Shown in pieces: positions 34,787 through 43,779 of a DNA stretch of 64,000 nt. Position numbers and translations under genes: made by a program. Under the pieces are notes generated by a model. That model saw nothing but the letters and a program-made list of their open reading frames with translations, had not been told where the DNA came from and made no database searches. How positions within the stretch are numbered: position 1 is the stretch's first letter; every line of letters starts with the position of its first letter. This DNA is from CAWEYO01 sp963813315 (GTDB lineage: Bacteria > Pseudomonadota > Alphaproteobacteria > Rhizobiales > Rhizobiaceae). Where the stretch lies: positions 62,001 to 126,000 of the forward strand of contig CAWEYO010000016.1 in assembly GCA_963813315.1 (NCBI GenBank), read 5' to 3'.

Positions 34787-35338
34787 CTACTGGCCAAAGC
34801 CTTTGTGACCGGTCAGAAAGGCGCGCTCATCTTCCGTTGTTTGCCGTCCCAGAACGTGGTTCCGATGAGGAAATCGGCCGAAACGCTCGATGATGTCACG
34901 ATGCTCGATGGCGTACTTCGTGTTGTCTCCGCCAAGCGCCTCGAACAGGGCGACACAGCGATCCTGGTCGGAAAGCGCCTCCGAATGCATGAAAGGCATA
35001 TAGAGAAACAGCTTCTGCTGGTCCGTCAATTGCCTGTCCAAACCATTATCGAGTGCGTTTGCTGCTACTGCCCTCGCGAGGCGGTCGGAGGCAAAGGCAT
35101 CGGCAGTGCCGCGGAACAGGTTGCGCGAAAACTGGTCGAAGACAATGACGGCGGCAAGCGCCGCTTCAGGCTCGAGAAAGGCTTCTGACGGGATGGCCGA
35201 GCAGATGTCGGCGTGAAGTGCAGCGAAGCGGTTACGGATCGCTTCGTCCGTCTCTTTCCGGGCCGTGAACCAGTCATCGCGCTCCATCTCCCCGAACCAG
35301 AATCGGAGCACTTCCGTCGGCCAGTCTTTTGCTGCCAT
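34787..35338 (-). CDS. DUF924 family protein
   Basis: A 183-aa soluble helical protein: VLRFWFGEMERDDWFTARKETDEAIRNRF, then AAVIVFDQFSRNLFRGTADAFASDRLARAVA, YMPFMHSEALSDQDRCV and the C-terminal FGRFPHRNHVLGR. These are the conserved blocks of DUF924 (a TPR-like all-alpha family); no biochemical role is established. The ATG at 35338 follows the purine-rich AGGAGGACAAC. A strong hairpin upstream separates it from the sulfatase gene. Confidence 0.9.
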   Translation of the reverse strand: MAAKDWPTEVLRFWFGEMERDDWFTARKETDEAIRNRFAALHADICSAIPSEAFLEPEAALAAVIVFDQFSRNLFRGTADAFASDRLARAVAANALDNGLDRQLTDQQKLFLYMPFMHSEALSDQDRCVALFEALGGDNTKYAIEHRDIIERFGRFPHRNHVLGRQTTEDERAFLTGHKGFGQ

Positions 35339-35417
35339 GTTGTCCTCCTGTCCGCGACGAGTTTAGCCGACAAAAAATTGGCTCGACGATCGGCGGCGCT
35401 GCCGTCAGGGTCTAACA

Positions 35418-35443
35418 AAGGGCGGCCCTTGAGGGCCGCCCTT
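35418..35443 (-). terminator. Strong hairpin terminating the sulfatase transcript
   Basis: AAGGGCGGCCC, loop of 4, GGGCCGCCCTT: a perfect 11-bp stem. Reading the minus strand it is followed by TGTTAG, so the U-tract is short (TTTGTT). It lies about 110 bp past the sulfatase stop and 80 bp ahead of the DUF924 start. Confidence 0.65.
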
Positions 35444-35504
35444 CGCGCTGATCCTGTTTCCTAGAGCGGCGGACGCTTGAGTGCTGCCGCTCTATCCTTT
35501 GTTG

Positions 35505-35555
35505 GAGCAATCGGATTTTTCCCGAAACCGGTTCCTACTTTCGGGTCTGATGCTC
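35505..35555. repeat. Palindromic dispersed repeat next to the sulfatase stop
   Basis: A second copy of the element at 17429-17479 (GAGCAATCGGA ... CCCGAAACCGGTTCCTACTTTCGGG ... TCTGATGCTC). As at metZ, its edge touches the TAG stop codon of the gene. Confidence 0.75.
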
Positions 35556-37243
35556 TAGTTGCCCGGCTTGTTCCGGATGGCTGCGTCGACCTGCCTTTTG
35601 ACTGCCTCAAGATTGAAGGAGGCCGGGTCCTGCATCGGCGGGTAGTCGATCGCCGTGAGGGCCAGTTTCGCGACCGCGTCCTGGACAGAGACGAACCGCC
35701 AGAACTCGCGCGCATAAAAGTCATTCATGTAGCCGCCGCCCAGATCATTGAGGCTCTGCCCGCCGATTGACGGTGTCCGCTCGAACGGGTCTTGGCGGAT
35801 GTTGACCATGGTGGGCATGTCCGTCGTGACCTTCGCGCCCGGCCAGCCCTGCGGCTGCTGATAGAACTGATACTTGAAATCGCCGATGCGCACCGCACCA
35901 AGCTGAGGACCGCCGAAATAGAAGAACTCATTGCGCGCGGACGGGCCTTTGCCCTCAAGCAAGTCCAACTGGTTGTAGCCGTCGAGGTAGTTTTTGTAGG
36001 TCGCGTCACCCAGCTTCACACCCTTCAGCAGCTCGTCGGTGATGTTGGGGTTACCGGCGGCCGCCGTCAGCGTTGGAAACCAGTCCAGCGCCGAGAAAAT
36101 GCCGTTCTCGACGGTGCCCGGCTTGACCTTGCCCGGCCAACGGATGATCGCCGGGGAGCGGAAGCCGCCTTCCATCACGGTACCCTTGGTGGCCTTGAAC
36201 GGGGTCATGCCGCCGTCCGGCCAGGTGAATACCTCCGCGCCATTGTCGGTCGTGAAGATGACGATGGTGTTGTCCGCCTCGCCCGCATCCTCCACGCATT
36301 TCAGTAGCGCGCCGATACTGTCGTCCATTTGCGCCATGCCGGCTTCCTCGAGGCCGTAGTTGGTGTCGCTGTTCATGAGCGCCTGATATTTGGGCGACAG
36401 GAACGTCCAGACGTGCATGCGCGTCGTATTGTGCCAGACAAAGAACGGCTTTCCGTCGGTCTTGGCCTTGTCCATGAAGTCGCACGAAGCCTTGACCAGC
36501 ACTTCGTCGAACGTCGTCATCTCGTATTTTGCCTTGGGGGTGATGTCGTGCATGTTCGGCACGTTGGTCATGTCGGGGTAGGGTGCGAGAGGACCCTCGT
36601 CGACTATCCTCTGCTTACCGATCTTGCCCCACCGCGGCTGCTCGGTCGGGTCGTCCGTATCGGTCGCGTATGTATGCAGTAAATTGCGCGGGCCAACCTT
36701 GTCGCGATAGGACTGGTCGTTCGGGAACGAATACCAATAGGGATCCGACATTGCGTCGAGATGATAGAGGTATCCGAAGAACTCGTCGAAGCCGTGCACG
36801 GTCGGCAAGAATTTGTTCAGGTCGCCGAGGTGGTTCTTGCCGAACTGCCCGGTCGCGTATCCTTGGGCTTTGAGGGCAGAGGCAAGGGTTGCTGCCTGGG
36901 CGGGCATACCCACATCCGCGCCTGCCTGACCCACGGTCGTCAGGCCCGTGCGCAAGGGAATTTCACCGGTGATGAAGCTCGCCCGACCTGCGGTGCAGCT
37001 TGCTTCCGCATAGTAGTCGGTGAACATCATTCCCTGGGAAGCGAGCTTGTCGAGGTTCGGCGTCTTCCCGGACATGATACCCCGGTGATAGGCCCCGATA
37101 TTGAACCAGCCGACATCGTCGCCCATGATGGCCAGAATGTTGGGCTTGCCCTGTTCCTGCGCATGGACCATCGACGTGCTGGTGAGCAGGGTGGCGGCGA
37201 ACGTCATCGCCGCTCCAATGCAAGTTGCTGTTACTGCTTTCAT
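35555..37243 (-). CDS. Periplasmic sulfatase (arylsulfatase-like)
   Basis: A 562-aa alkaline-phosphatase-superfamily hydrolase with a signal peptide (CIGAAMTFAATLLTSTSMVHA). Type I sulfatase features: KPNILAIMGDDVGW (metal aspartates), SCTAGRASFITGE with the C-x-A-x-R formylglycine motif (Cys 83, Arg 87), GKNHLGD, and the second metal site IVIFTTDNGAEVFTWPDGG. It removes sulfate esters, a way to scavenge sulfur in the periplasm. The modifying cysteine sits in a CTAGR rather than CxPxR context, so formylglycine would have to be made by a matching maturase encoded elsewhere. Substrate unknown. Confidence 0.92.
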   Translation of the reverse strand: MKAVTATCIGAAMTFAATLLTSTSMVHAQEQGKPNILAIMGDDVGWFNIGAYHRGIMSGKTPNLDKLASQGMMFTDYYAEASCTAGRASFITGEIPLRTGLTTVGQAGADVGMPAQAATLASALKAQGYATGQFGKNHLGDLNKFLPTVHGFDEFFGYLYHLDAMSDPYWYSFPNDQSYRDKVGPRNLLHTYATDTDDPTEQPRWGKIGKQRIVDEGPLAPYPDMTNVPNMHDITPKAKYEMTTFDEVLVKASCDFMDKAKTDGKPFFVWHNTTRMHVWTFLSPKYQALMNSDTNYGLEEAGMAQMDDSIGALLKCVEDAGEADNTIVIFTTDNGAEVFTWPDGGMTPFKATKGTVMEGGFRSPAIIRWPGKVKPGTVENGIFSALDWFPTLTAAAGNPNITDELLKGVKLGDATYKNYLDGYNQLDLLEGKGPSARNEFFYFGGPQLGAVRIGDFKYQFYQQPQGWPGAKVTTDMPTMVNIRQDPFERTPSIGGQSLNDLGGGYMNDFYAREFWRFVSVQDAVAKLALTAIDYPPMQDPASFNLEAVKRQVDAAIRNKPGN

Positions 37244-37535
37244 GTCACTCGTCCTCTCTCAACAGGACAGCCTTGCCGGTGAGGGTAAGGCTGGGGTTCG
37301 GATGGACTTCTTCGGGACCAAATCGGCGCGAAAGCCAGCGCTCGTGCTGCCCTGCCTCCTCTTCGCTTGACGCGAACGCCGCGCGACGAACTGGTTTCCT
37401 ATCGTCATTGGGTGATGGAGAGATGACAACACCGTACGGCACTACCTCACGTCAAGTTTACCGGGCGGTTCGTCAAAGCGATTTTGCCTTTGGGGAAGAT
37501 AGCGTGGAGGGGGGTTTCGATGCTTAGCAATCGAA
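37244..37535. other. Spacer between the sulfatase promoter and the tRNA-Phe remnant
   Basis: Non-coding, with no long open frame supported by codon pattern. It should contain the sulfatase promoter. It looks like ordinary chromosome up to the tRNA remnant at 37536, beyond which base composition becomes AT-richer for about 100 bases. Confidence 0.4.
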
Positions 37536-37596
37536 TGGTGCCAAGGGGCGGAATCGAACCACCGGCACGCGGATTTTCAGCCCGCTAATTGAGCCA
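37536..37596 (-). pseudogene. tRNA-Phe 3' remnant (likely attachment site)
   Basis: The minus strand reads AGCGGGCTGAAAATCCGC (anticodon arm with GAA), then a normal T arm and TTGGCACCA acceptor end. This is the 3' half of tRNA-Phe with CCA. Upstream, only GGCTCAATT of the D arm is recognisable, about 8 bases of the D loop are missing, and the 5' acceptor strand is replaced by T-rich DNA, so it cannot fold. A 3' fragment reading leftward implies that an inserted element lies to its right. tRNA-Phe is a known integration target of Mesorhizobium symbiosis islands. Confidence 0.75.
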
Positions 37597-37659
37597 AAAA
37601 ACATAATGAAATCAAATCAAGTTGCAAAATAGATCGCGCAGTGAGCCATAAACGGCTTT

Positions 37660-39651
37660 TTACTCGTACCCGGCAAATCCCAACGATTTATCGAGCTGCC
37701 GCTGGAGTCTCTGCGTGGCTCGGCGCATCCGGTAGTGCCGCCGCTCAGCCGAATGCTGCGCGCGGTGGCGTAAAATCCTTGCCCACCACGCCGGAAGCAG
37801 AGACCGGCCCGAAGAAGTCAAAATCTTGAACGTGCTCGCCAGTCGCCGACAAAAGTTCTCGAAGATATCGTCCTCAAGGGCGACAATCACTTCGTAGGTG
37901 CCGGGATCGCCCTGTCGGCCGCCGCGACCAATCACTTGGCGATCTACCCTGGCCAATTCATAGAATTCGGTCATGATGACATGCAGACCACCACATTCGG
38001 CAACGCCAGCGGCCAATTTGATGTCTGTGCCGCGGCCGGCCATGTTTGTCGCGACAGTGATCCTTCCGGGAGTGCCGGCTTCGGCGATGATCGCTGCCTC
38101 CACGCCGTCATGATGGGCGTTAAGGACGACGTGGTCGCACCCGGCTTCGGAGAGCATCCCGCCAAGCCTTTCCGAATCCGCGACCGAACGAGTGGCGATC
38201 AACACCGGGCGCCCTTTCGCGCTTTGCGTTCGCGCCGCCGCAATCGTCGCCCCCCATTTTGAGTCGGCCTGTTTGAAAAGCCTCACCCCGCAAAAACGAC
38301 GCGCGGAAGGCCGGTGCGTGGGAATCCGGACAACGTCCAGCCCATAAACAGCAGAGAGCTCTCCGGCCACCTCAGACAATGTGCCGGACATGCCGGCAAT
38401 ATGTAAGTAGCGGTTGAAAAAGCGCTGATACGTAATGCTGGCCAGCGTGTCGTTCTGGCCAGTGACTGCGCAGCCCTCCTTCATCTCGATCAGCTGATGC
38501 AAACCATGCTGCCAGGAACGGCCGTGTGCGATGCGGCCGGTGAACGCGTCGACGATCTGGACCTTGTCCTCGACAACAACGTAATGCTGGTCACGGTGAT
38601 AAAGGTGGTTCGCAGTAAGCGCTTGCGCCGTTAACTGGTCGCGCCCGCGCCGCGCCCTCCATACGCCAGGAAGACCTTGCGCAATCTCGGCAAGCCTGGA
38701 GCTGCCTTCGTCGGTTAATGTGATTGCGAGACCGTCCGGCGAGACCGACCAGTCTCGACCGGCCACCAATCCGTCGGCAAATCTCAGGGCCGTCGCGTAC
38801 ATATCATGGTCATCTTCGGCCCCGGACATGCCGGAAATGATGAGCGGGGTACGCGCCTCGTCGATTAAAATACTGTCGGCCTCGTCAACAATCGCGAAGT
38901 GGAGGCCGCGGAGAAGTAGGGGAGGGCCTTCGTCTCGATAAAGGCGGCCGACCAGGAGGTCGCCACGTCCACGCCGACTGAGAGCAAGCCGGTCGCGGAG
39001 ATAGTCGAAGGCAATTTCCTTGTTCGCTCCGTAGGTGACGTCACACTCATAGGCTGCGCGTCGCTCACTTGGCGATTGTCCATGCTCTACCACACCGACG
39101 CTGATGCCGAGGGCCTCGTATATCGGGCGGAGTTGTACGGCGTCACGTGCTGCAAGGTAGTCATTCACAGTATGGACATGTGTCGGAATCCCCGCGAGTA
39201 CCGCAGTTACCGAAGCCAGCGAGGCAGTGAGCGTCTTGCCTTCGCCGGTTTGCATTTCCACGAGCCGGCCCTCGATGAGCCCCAGGCCTCCCATGAGCTG
39301 GGCCGGATAGTGACGCATGCCGAGACGTCGCGTGGAGGCCTCGCGCACAATAGCGAACGCCCTGGCCACGAGGTCGCGGCGGAACCGATGGCGAAGAAGC
39401 GGGCCGCGCAAAGCCTCGGCCGCCTTGCGCAGGCCTTCATCGCTGATGCGCGCGACTTCCGCGCCCAGCGCCTCAATTTCAGCCGCACGCGGGGCGAGCG
39501 CCTTTGCTCCTCGCTCGAAACGGATGGCAAACCCCGCGCGCGCTTCCACCAAGGCACGGTCGACCACTCCAGGCTCCAACTCGTAACGCTCGGGATAAGG
39601 GCCGGACGCCCGACCGTATCGTCTGGTTTGGCCGTTCGGCGACCTAGGCAT
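37660..39651 (-). CDS. SecA-like export ATPase, short accessory form
   Basis: 663 aa, against about 900 for housekeeping SecA. DEAD motor features: MQTGEGKT (Walker A, about 132-139), HTVNDYLAARDA, YGANKEIAFDYLRDRLA, VDEADSILIDEARTPLIISG (Walker B), AGMSGTL, VATNMAGRGTDIKLA and IGRGGRQGDPG (where SecA usually has GRSGRQGDPG). The preprotein-binding region between the NBDs is present. The helical-wing and zinc-binding C-terminus are missing; the protein ends RRATQRLQRQLDKSLGFAGYE. The ATG overlaps the stop of the M50-HlyD gene (7 bp), so the two are coupled. I infer an accessory motor dedicated to the neighbouring giant protein rather than a second general SecA. Confidence 0.88.
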   Translation of the reverse strand: MPRSPNGQTRRYGRASGPYPERYELEPGVVDRALVEARAGFAIRFERGAKALAPRAAEIEALGAEVARISDEGLRKAAEALRGPLLRHRFRRDLVARAFAIVREASTRRLGMRHYPAQLMGGLGLIEGRLVEMQTGEGKTLTASLASVTAVLAGIPTHVHTVNDYLAARDAVQLRPIYEALGISVGVVEHGQSPSERRAAYECDVTYGANKEIAFDYLRDRLALSRRGRGDLLVGRLYRDEGPPLLLRGLHFAIVDEADSILIDEARTPLIISGMSGAEDDHDMYATALRFADGLVAGRDWSVSPDGLAITLTDEGSSRLAEIAQGLPGVWRARRGRDQLTAQALTANHLYHRDQHYVVVEDKVQIVDAFTGRIAHGRSWQHGLHQLIEMKEGCAVTGQNDTLASITYQRFFNRYLHIAGMSGTLSEVAGELSAVYGLDVVRIPTHRPSARRFCGVRLFKQADSKWGATIAAARTQSAKGRPVLIATRSVADSERLGGMLSEAGCDHVVLNAHHDGVEAAIIAEAGTPGRITVATNMAGRGTDIKLAAGVAECGGLHVIMTEFYELARVDRQVIGRGGRQGDPGTYEVIVALEDDIFENFCRRLASTFKILTSSGRSLLPAWWARILRHRAQHSAERRHYRMRRATQRLQRQLDKSLGFAGYE

Positions 39652-41789
39652 CGAAGTTGGCCAAGAAGAGCTGCCGTACGCGCCTGTACCATCGCGCGCC
39701 CAGCGGTTCAGGTTCATGCGTGAAACGCACATAGATCCGGCTGCCGAAATAGCCGGGTGCCGGACCCGGCAACAGCTCGATTTCAAATTGGAATGTCCGC
39801 TCAATTGACCTGGCCTGATCGGGATAAGCGGGATCAGCGGTAAGCGAACCGCCGCCGGAATTTGTAAGAACCTTGCTGGGTAAAAACTCGGAACCTGCCG
39901 GCACCTCGCGCAGAATTCGCCCCCGCCAGCTCTCGGCAGGCAGCTGGGGCAGCTTTATTTCGATACCCTCAAGTCTCGTGTGCACAAGGTCGATATCGTC
40001 TTGTGTCACCACGACGCGCACGAGGTGGCTTTCTGGCTGTTCGATGTAGCCGATCACCTCTCCGCGTCGAAGGTACCGACCGGGCAGGTCACCGGCTCGG
40101 GGCACCATGAACACCCCTGCAGTGGGGGTACGGACAAGTAGATCGTCACCTTCCTTCTCGACCCGCGCCAGGCTTGCTTCGAGAACGCCAAGCTCCTGCC
40201 GGGTTAGCTTGGCTTGCACACGGTCGCTGAACTTCTCGGAGTTCGAGACGCGCGTTGGCCGCATCGACCTGCGCGCGGAAAACGCTGGTATCGGAAACGA
40301 TTTCGGGCTCTTCGATCTCCACCAGCAGCGCCCCCGGCGTCACATATTTCCCCGATGGCACAGCCAGCCCCTTGACGAAGCCGGCTGCGGTCGCACGGAC
40401 GATATTGGCTTCGGGAAGCCAGAGTACGCCCTCGGCCGTCGTATGAAGCGGCATAGGTATCACGAGCAAGCCTGCCGCCACGGCCAAGCCCGTTCCGAAA
40501 GTGAGCGCAACCGCGCGTATTCGCTGCCGCTCAAGGCTCGGGCTCGCGATGACATACGAAATTGCCTTGAGAAGCGGCCACACCAGTCCGAAAAAGACGG
40601 CCCAGAGCGCGATCGCGACGCCCACAATGAGATAGCGGTTGGCTATGAAGACAGAGATTGCAAGAACGACCGACGCCCGATACGCGAATGTCAGGGGAGC
40701 GTATACAATGAACCATGCTCGCTCACCTGAGGTTGCGCCCGGCTGCGCCATTTCCGCGCCAAATATCCGCCGGTTGACAAGCCAGCCCCAATATCGGCTG
40801 GCGCGCCCGCTGAGATTTGGAATCTCGATGAGATCGCAAAGTATGTAGTACCCATCGAACCGAAGGAGTGGATTGCAATTGAAGATGATCGTCGAGATAC
40901 CGGCGATAAGCATCGTGTTGTAGCAGATCGCACGAATTGTCCCCGGTTCAATCGAAAGCCAGACGTAGAGAGCCAAGGACGCCAGGAAGACCTCGACCAA
41001 CATGCCGGCTGCGCCGACCAGAATGCGTCGCCACTTGCTCCGGAAGGCCGCCGATGCCGACGCATCCACATATGGCACTGGCGCGAAGACCAGCAACATG
41101 ATTCCGATCTCGTGGACCGCTCCGCCCGAAACCTTGGTGGCGTAGCCGTGGCCGAGTTCGTGCAGCGCCTTCAGTACTGGAAATACCAAAGCAAGGATCA
41201 AGAGATTCTTGGAACTCAGGATCTGATCGCTGACGTCGCCGCTGAGTTCAGGCCAATGGATACCTGCGAGCACCATAGCGGGCAGAACCACGGTCAACCA
41301 CAGCAGCGCGCCGAACCATCCGACCAGGGGCCTCACCATGCAGGCTGTTCGCTCGAGGAAGCGATCCGGATCGAGCAGAGGGACTTTGATCGACAGGAGG
41401 CTGCCGAAGCTCTGCCTGAGCTTCATCCTTGCATGACGGGCATGCCTTTCAAGCATTTCCCCGGCATCTGGCGACACGTCAGCCTGAAGAAGGTCTGCCG
41501 CGTGGAGCTGTGCCAACAGATGAATAATCTCGTCCTGGGTCGGAGCGTCGTCTCCCAGTTGGGTGACCACGGCCGACCAAAGGTCATCGACGCTGTGCTG
41601 CCCATCCATAAGGCCAACGAACAGATATGCGGCGGGCGTGAATCGGTGGCTTCGCCCTGACACTTCGTCCTTGATGACGTACCACGGCTGGCCGCGGTAT
41701 GAGTGGCGGCACACCTGCACGTGGCCGCGTGGCCGAGGCTTTAGCTTCGCCACCCGATGCCAGGAAGAACTGAGGAACGTCTCATTCAT
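39644..41789 (-). pseudogene. PqqD-like / M50 zinc protease-like / HlyD fusion membrane protein (one frameshift)
   Basis: Reconstructed length about 715 aa. Residues 20-110 form a PqqD-like winged domain (FTPAAYLFVGLMDGQHSVDDLW). Next is a polytopic site-2-protease-like domain with the zinc motif HELGHG (210-215) and NCNPLLRFDGYYILCDLIEIPNL near 310. More spans follow, then a HlyD/biotinyl-lipoyl adaptor (EGVLWLPEANIVRATAAGFVKGLAVPSGKYVTPG). The frame breaks near 40240 after ANARLE, and the next frame continues KFSDRVQAKLTRQELGVLEASLARVEKEGDDLLVRTPTAGVF to the end, RQLFLANFDA. It likely spans the inner membrane and reaches the periplasm. Start ATG 41789, 7 bp after the preceding gene. Confidence 0.82.
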
Positions 41790-41796
41790 GGTGCTG

Positions 41797-43676
41797 TCAC
41801 GGTGCCCACTTCCAAATCGAGATCTGCGCCCACGCAACCAAGGGCCGCGTCCAAATCCACATAAGACGACACCGTTCGATCGAGATCTTTCCAATGCCCT
41901 CCATTCCAGGTCTCAGTTGCTTGTCGGGATCCTGGATGTCCGCTTCCACTGGGAAGAAATTGCGCCCTTCAGAGGCAGTGGCGACGGGGGGCACCGATTT
42001 CACGATGAACGGGAAAGAGCGACTGGTGAGTCCGGTCAGGACGACTTGGCCTAACTGTCCAGTGGAGACGAAGGGAATGTCGCGTTCGTCGACCTGCAGG
42101 ATCACGCGAAAGGATTCGAGCGGAGCGAGTTGGAACAGCACCTGCCCCTTTTCCACTGGCGAGCCGAGCTTCTGGCGGAGATCACCCGAAACAACGACGC
42201 CGGAGAATGGTGCAATGATCTTCGCACGGCCAAGCCTGTCCTCAGCCCGGGCGAGTTGAGCCTTCGACTGCTCGATCAACGCGGCGGCCAGGCGCGCTGC
42301 CACCGGGTCGCGTCCGCCCAGGGCGTCGTTGTATTTTACGACCTGCTGCTCATATTCGCTCCGCACGCGCAACAGCTCGAGGTTCAGGTCGCGGTCGTCC
42401 AGTGTAGCCAGGATCTGGCCGGCTCTCACGATGTCCCCTGCCCGCACCGGCGCCGTGGAGACAAATCCCTCGAACGGCGCAACCGCCGCACGCTGAATCG
42501 CTCCCTCGACGAGCGCCTTTCCGGAGATTCGGAAATCGCCTTCAGCGAATGCGGCATAGGCGAGCGAGATCAGTGCTGCGACGGCTGCCAGCTTGAGGGT
42601 CGGCCGGCGACGTCCGACAAGGGCGGCCCGCGTGGAACCGACTGCATCAACAAGGCGACCACCAATGAGACGCTGGCGTTCCGCCTTCATTTCAACGATT
42701 GGTCCAAGCAAGTGGCCAACGGCCTCGAGCAGATGGATCGTGGGCGTATCGAACGCCGCGCCGGAATCGCGCTCAAGCGTGATAGCGCCGACCACCCGGT
42801 CGCCGCTTGTCATGACCACGGAGGCAACGGATGCAGCGGCAGTGACCCGCATCAGCTCTCTGTGGGCCAGGGTTATCCGCCGTTCGGAGGAGGAGCTTGG
42901 GAGCGTGACGGCCTCCCGCTGGAGCTGCACCTCCTCCATGGCATTCTCGATCCGCTCGACCAGAGCGGTCCTTTTCTCAAAGACTGCCGAGTGCGACATG
43001 GCCGCGAGGCGCATCCGATTGCGGCGAGCAATTCCAACGCTCGCCCGCTCGCAGCCCAGCCGGACAGCCAACCCATTGGCAATCGCGACTGCACAGGCGT
43101 ACAGTTCGCGCTGTTCGCTCGCCTCGCTCAAAATGCCCATCGCGAAGGTCATGCGCTTGATGCGGGCTTCGCGATCTTCGCTCTGGAGCCGGTGAAAAAA
43201 GTCTCAAGCCAGCCGGCGCCCCAATGAAGCCGCCGCATGATCGATTGCAGGTCGGCCGCGGGGCCGACGCCAATCTGCACGACGACGACAGCGCGAAGGC
43301 GGCCATCGATTTCGACCGGATAGGCCACGCAGGCGCAGTTGGGCTGTCCGCCAGTGTCGGGCAGGTAGTGTACGATGCCCCGCCTTTGCTTCAGCGCCGG
43401 TCCCGCCGCGGCCGCCAGGTGACCCACATCCCGGCCGTCCTCCGGCCATGTCGCCGCCACGGCATACTGCCCCTCGGCTTCATCAATCAGCAGGACCCCA
43501 GCAATTGCCTGGGCAACGAAGCCGCACTGGATTGCGAGCCAGGATCGGTAGAAGCTGGCGGCTGACGACGGCGCGCCAAAATCAGCCCAGAGGGCAGCGT
43601 CCTTGGCTTGCTCCGCCTGCCTCCGGTCGTCCTGTACGGCTCCGCCTGACTGGGCTGCCACTTCCCGCAATATCAT
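41797..43676 (-). pseudogene. GAF-domain HlyD-family adaptor protein (one frameshift)
   Basis: Reconstructed length about 626 aa. The N-terminal part (from ATG 43676) has a GAF-like module (FYRSWLAIQCGFVAQAIAGVLLIDEAEGQYAVAATWPEDG). After LQSIMRRLHWGAGWLETFF the frame slips in a run of six T (near 43195). The next frame resumes as HRLQSEDREARIKRMTFAMGIL and leads into a second GAF-like region (VRLGCERASVGIARRNRMRLAAMSHSAVF). Then come one membrane span (LKLAAVAALISLAYAAFAEG) and a HlyD barrel/lipoyl/coiled-coil adaptor (VAPFEGFVSTAPVRAGDIVRAGQILATLDD). The C-terminus is LRPGMEGIGKISIERC. One extra T would restore the frame. The gene lies between the giant cargo gene and the M50-HlyD gene. Confidence 0.82.
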
Positions 43677-43779
43677 GGCGACGGCTCATTGGGCCTGTGG
43701 ATGGTCATCTGGTCGCCGTGAGCGCTTTTCATACCGCTTGACCGGGAGTAGTCAGGCTTGCCAAAGGTCTCCTCCTAGG

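Noticed and set aside
43149..43676. Independent GAF-only protein upstream of a separate HlyD gene
   Set aside because: Sequence between them (HRLQSEDREARIKRM before MTFAMG) is clearly continuous coding in the HlyD frame, so both halves are one gene with an indel.
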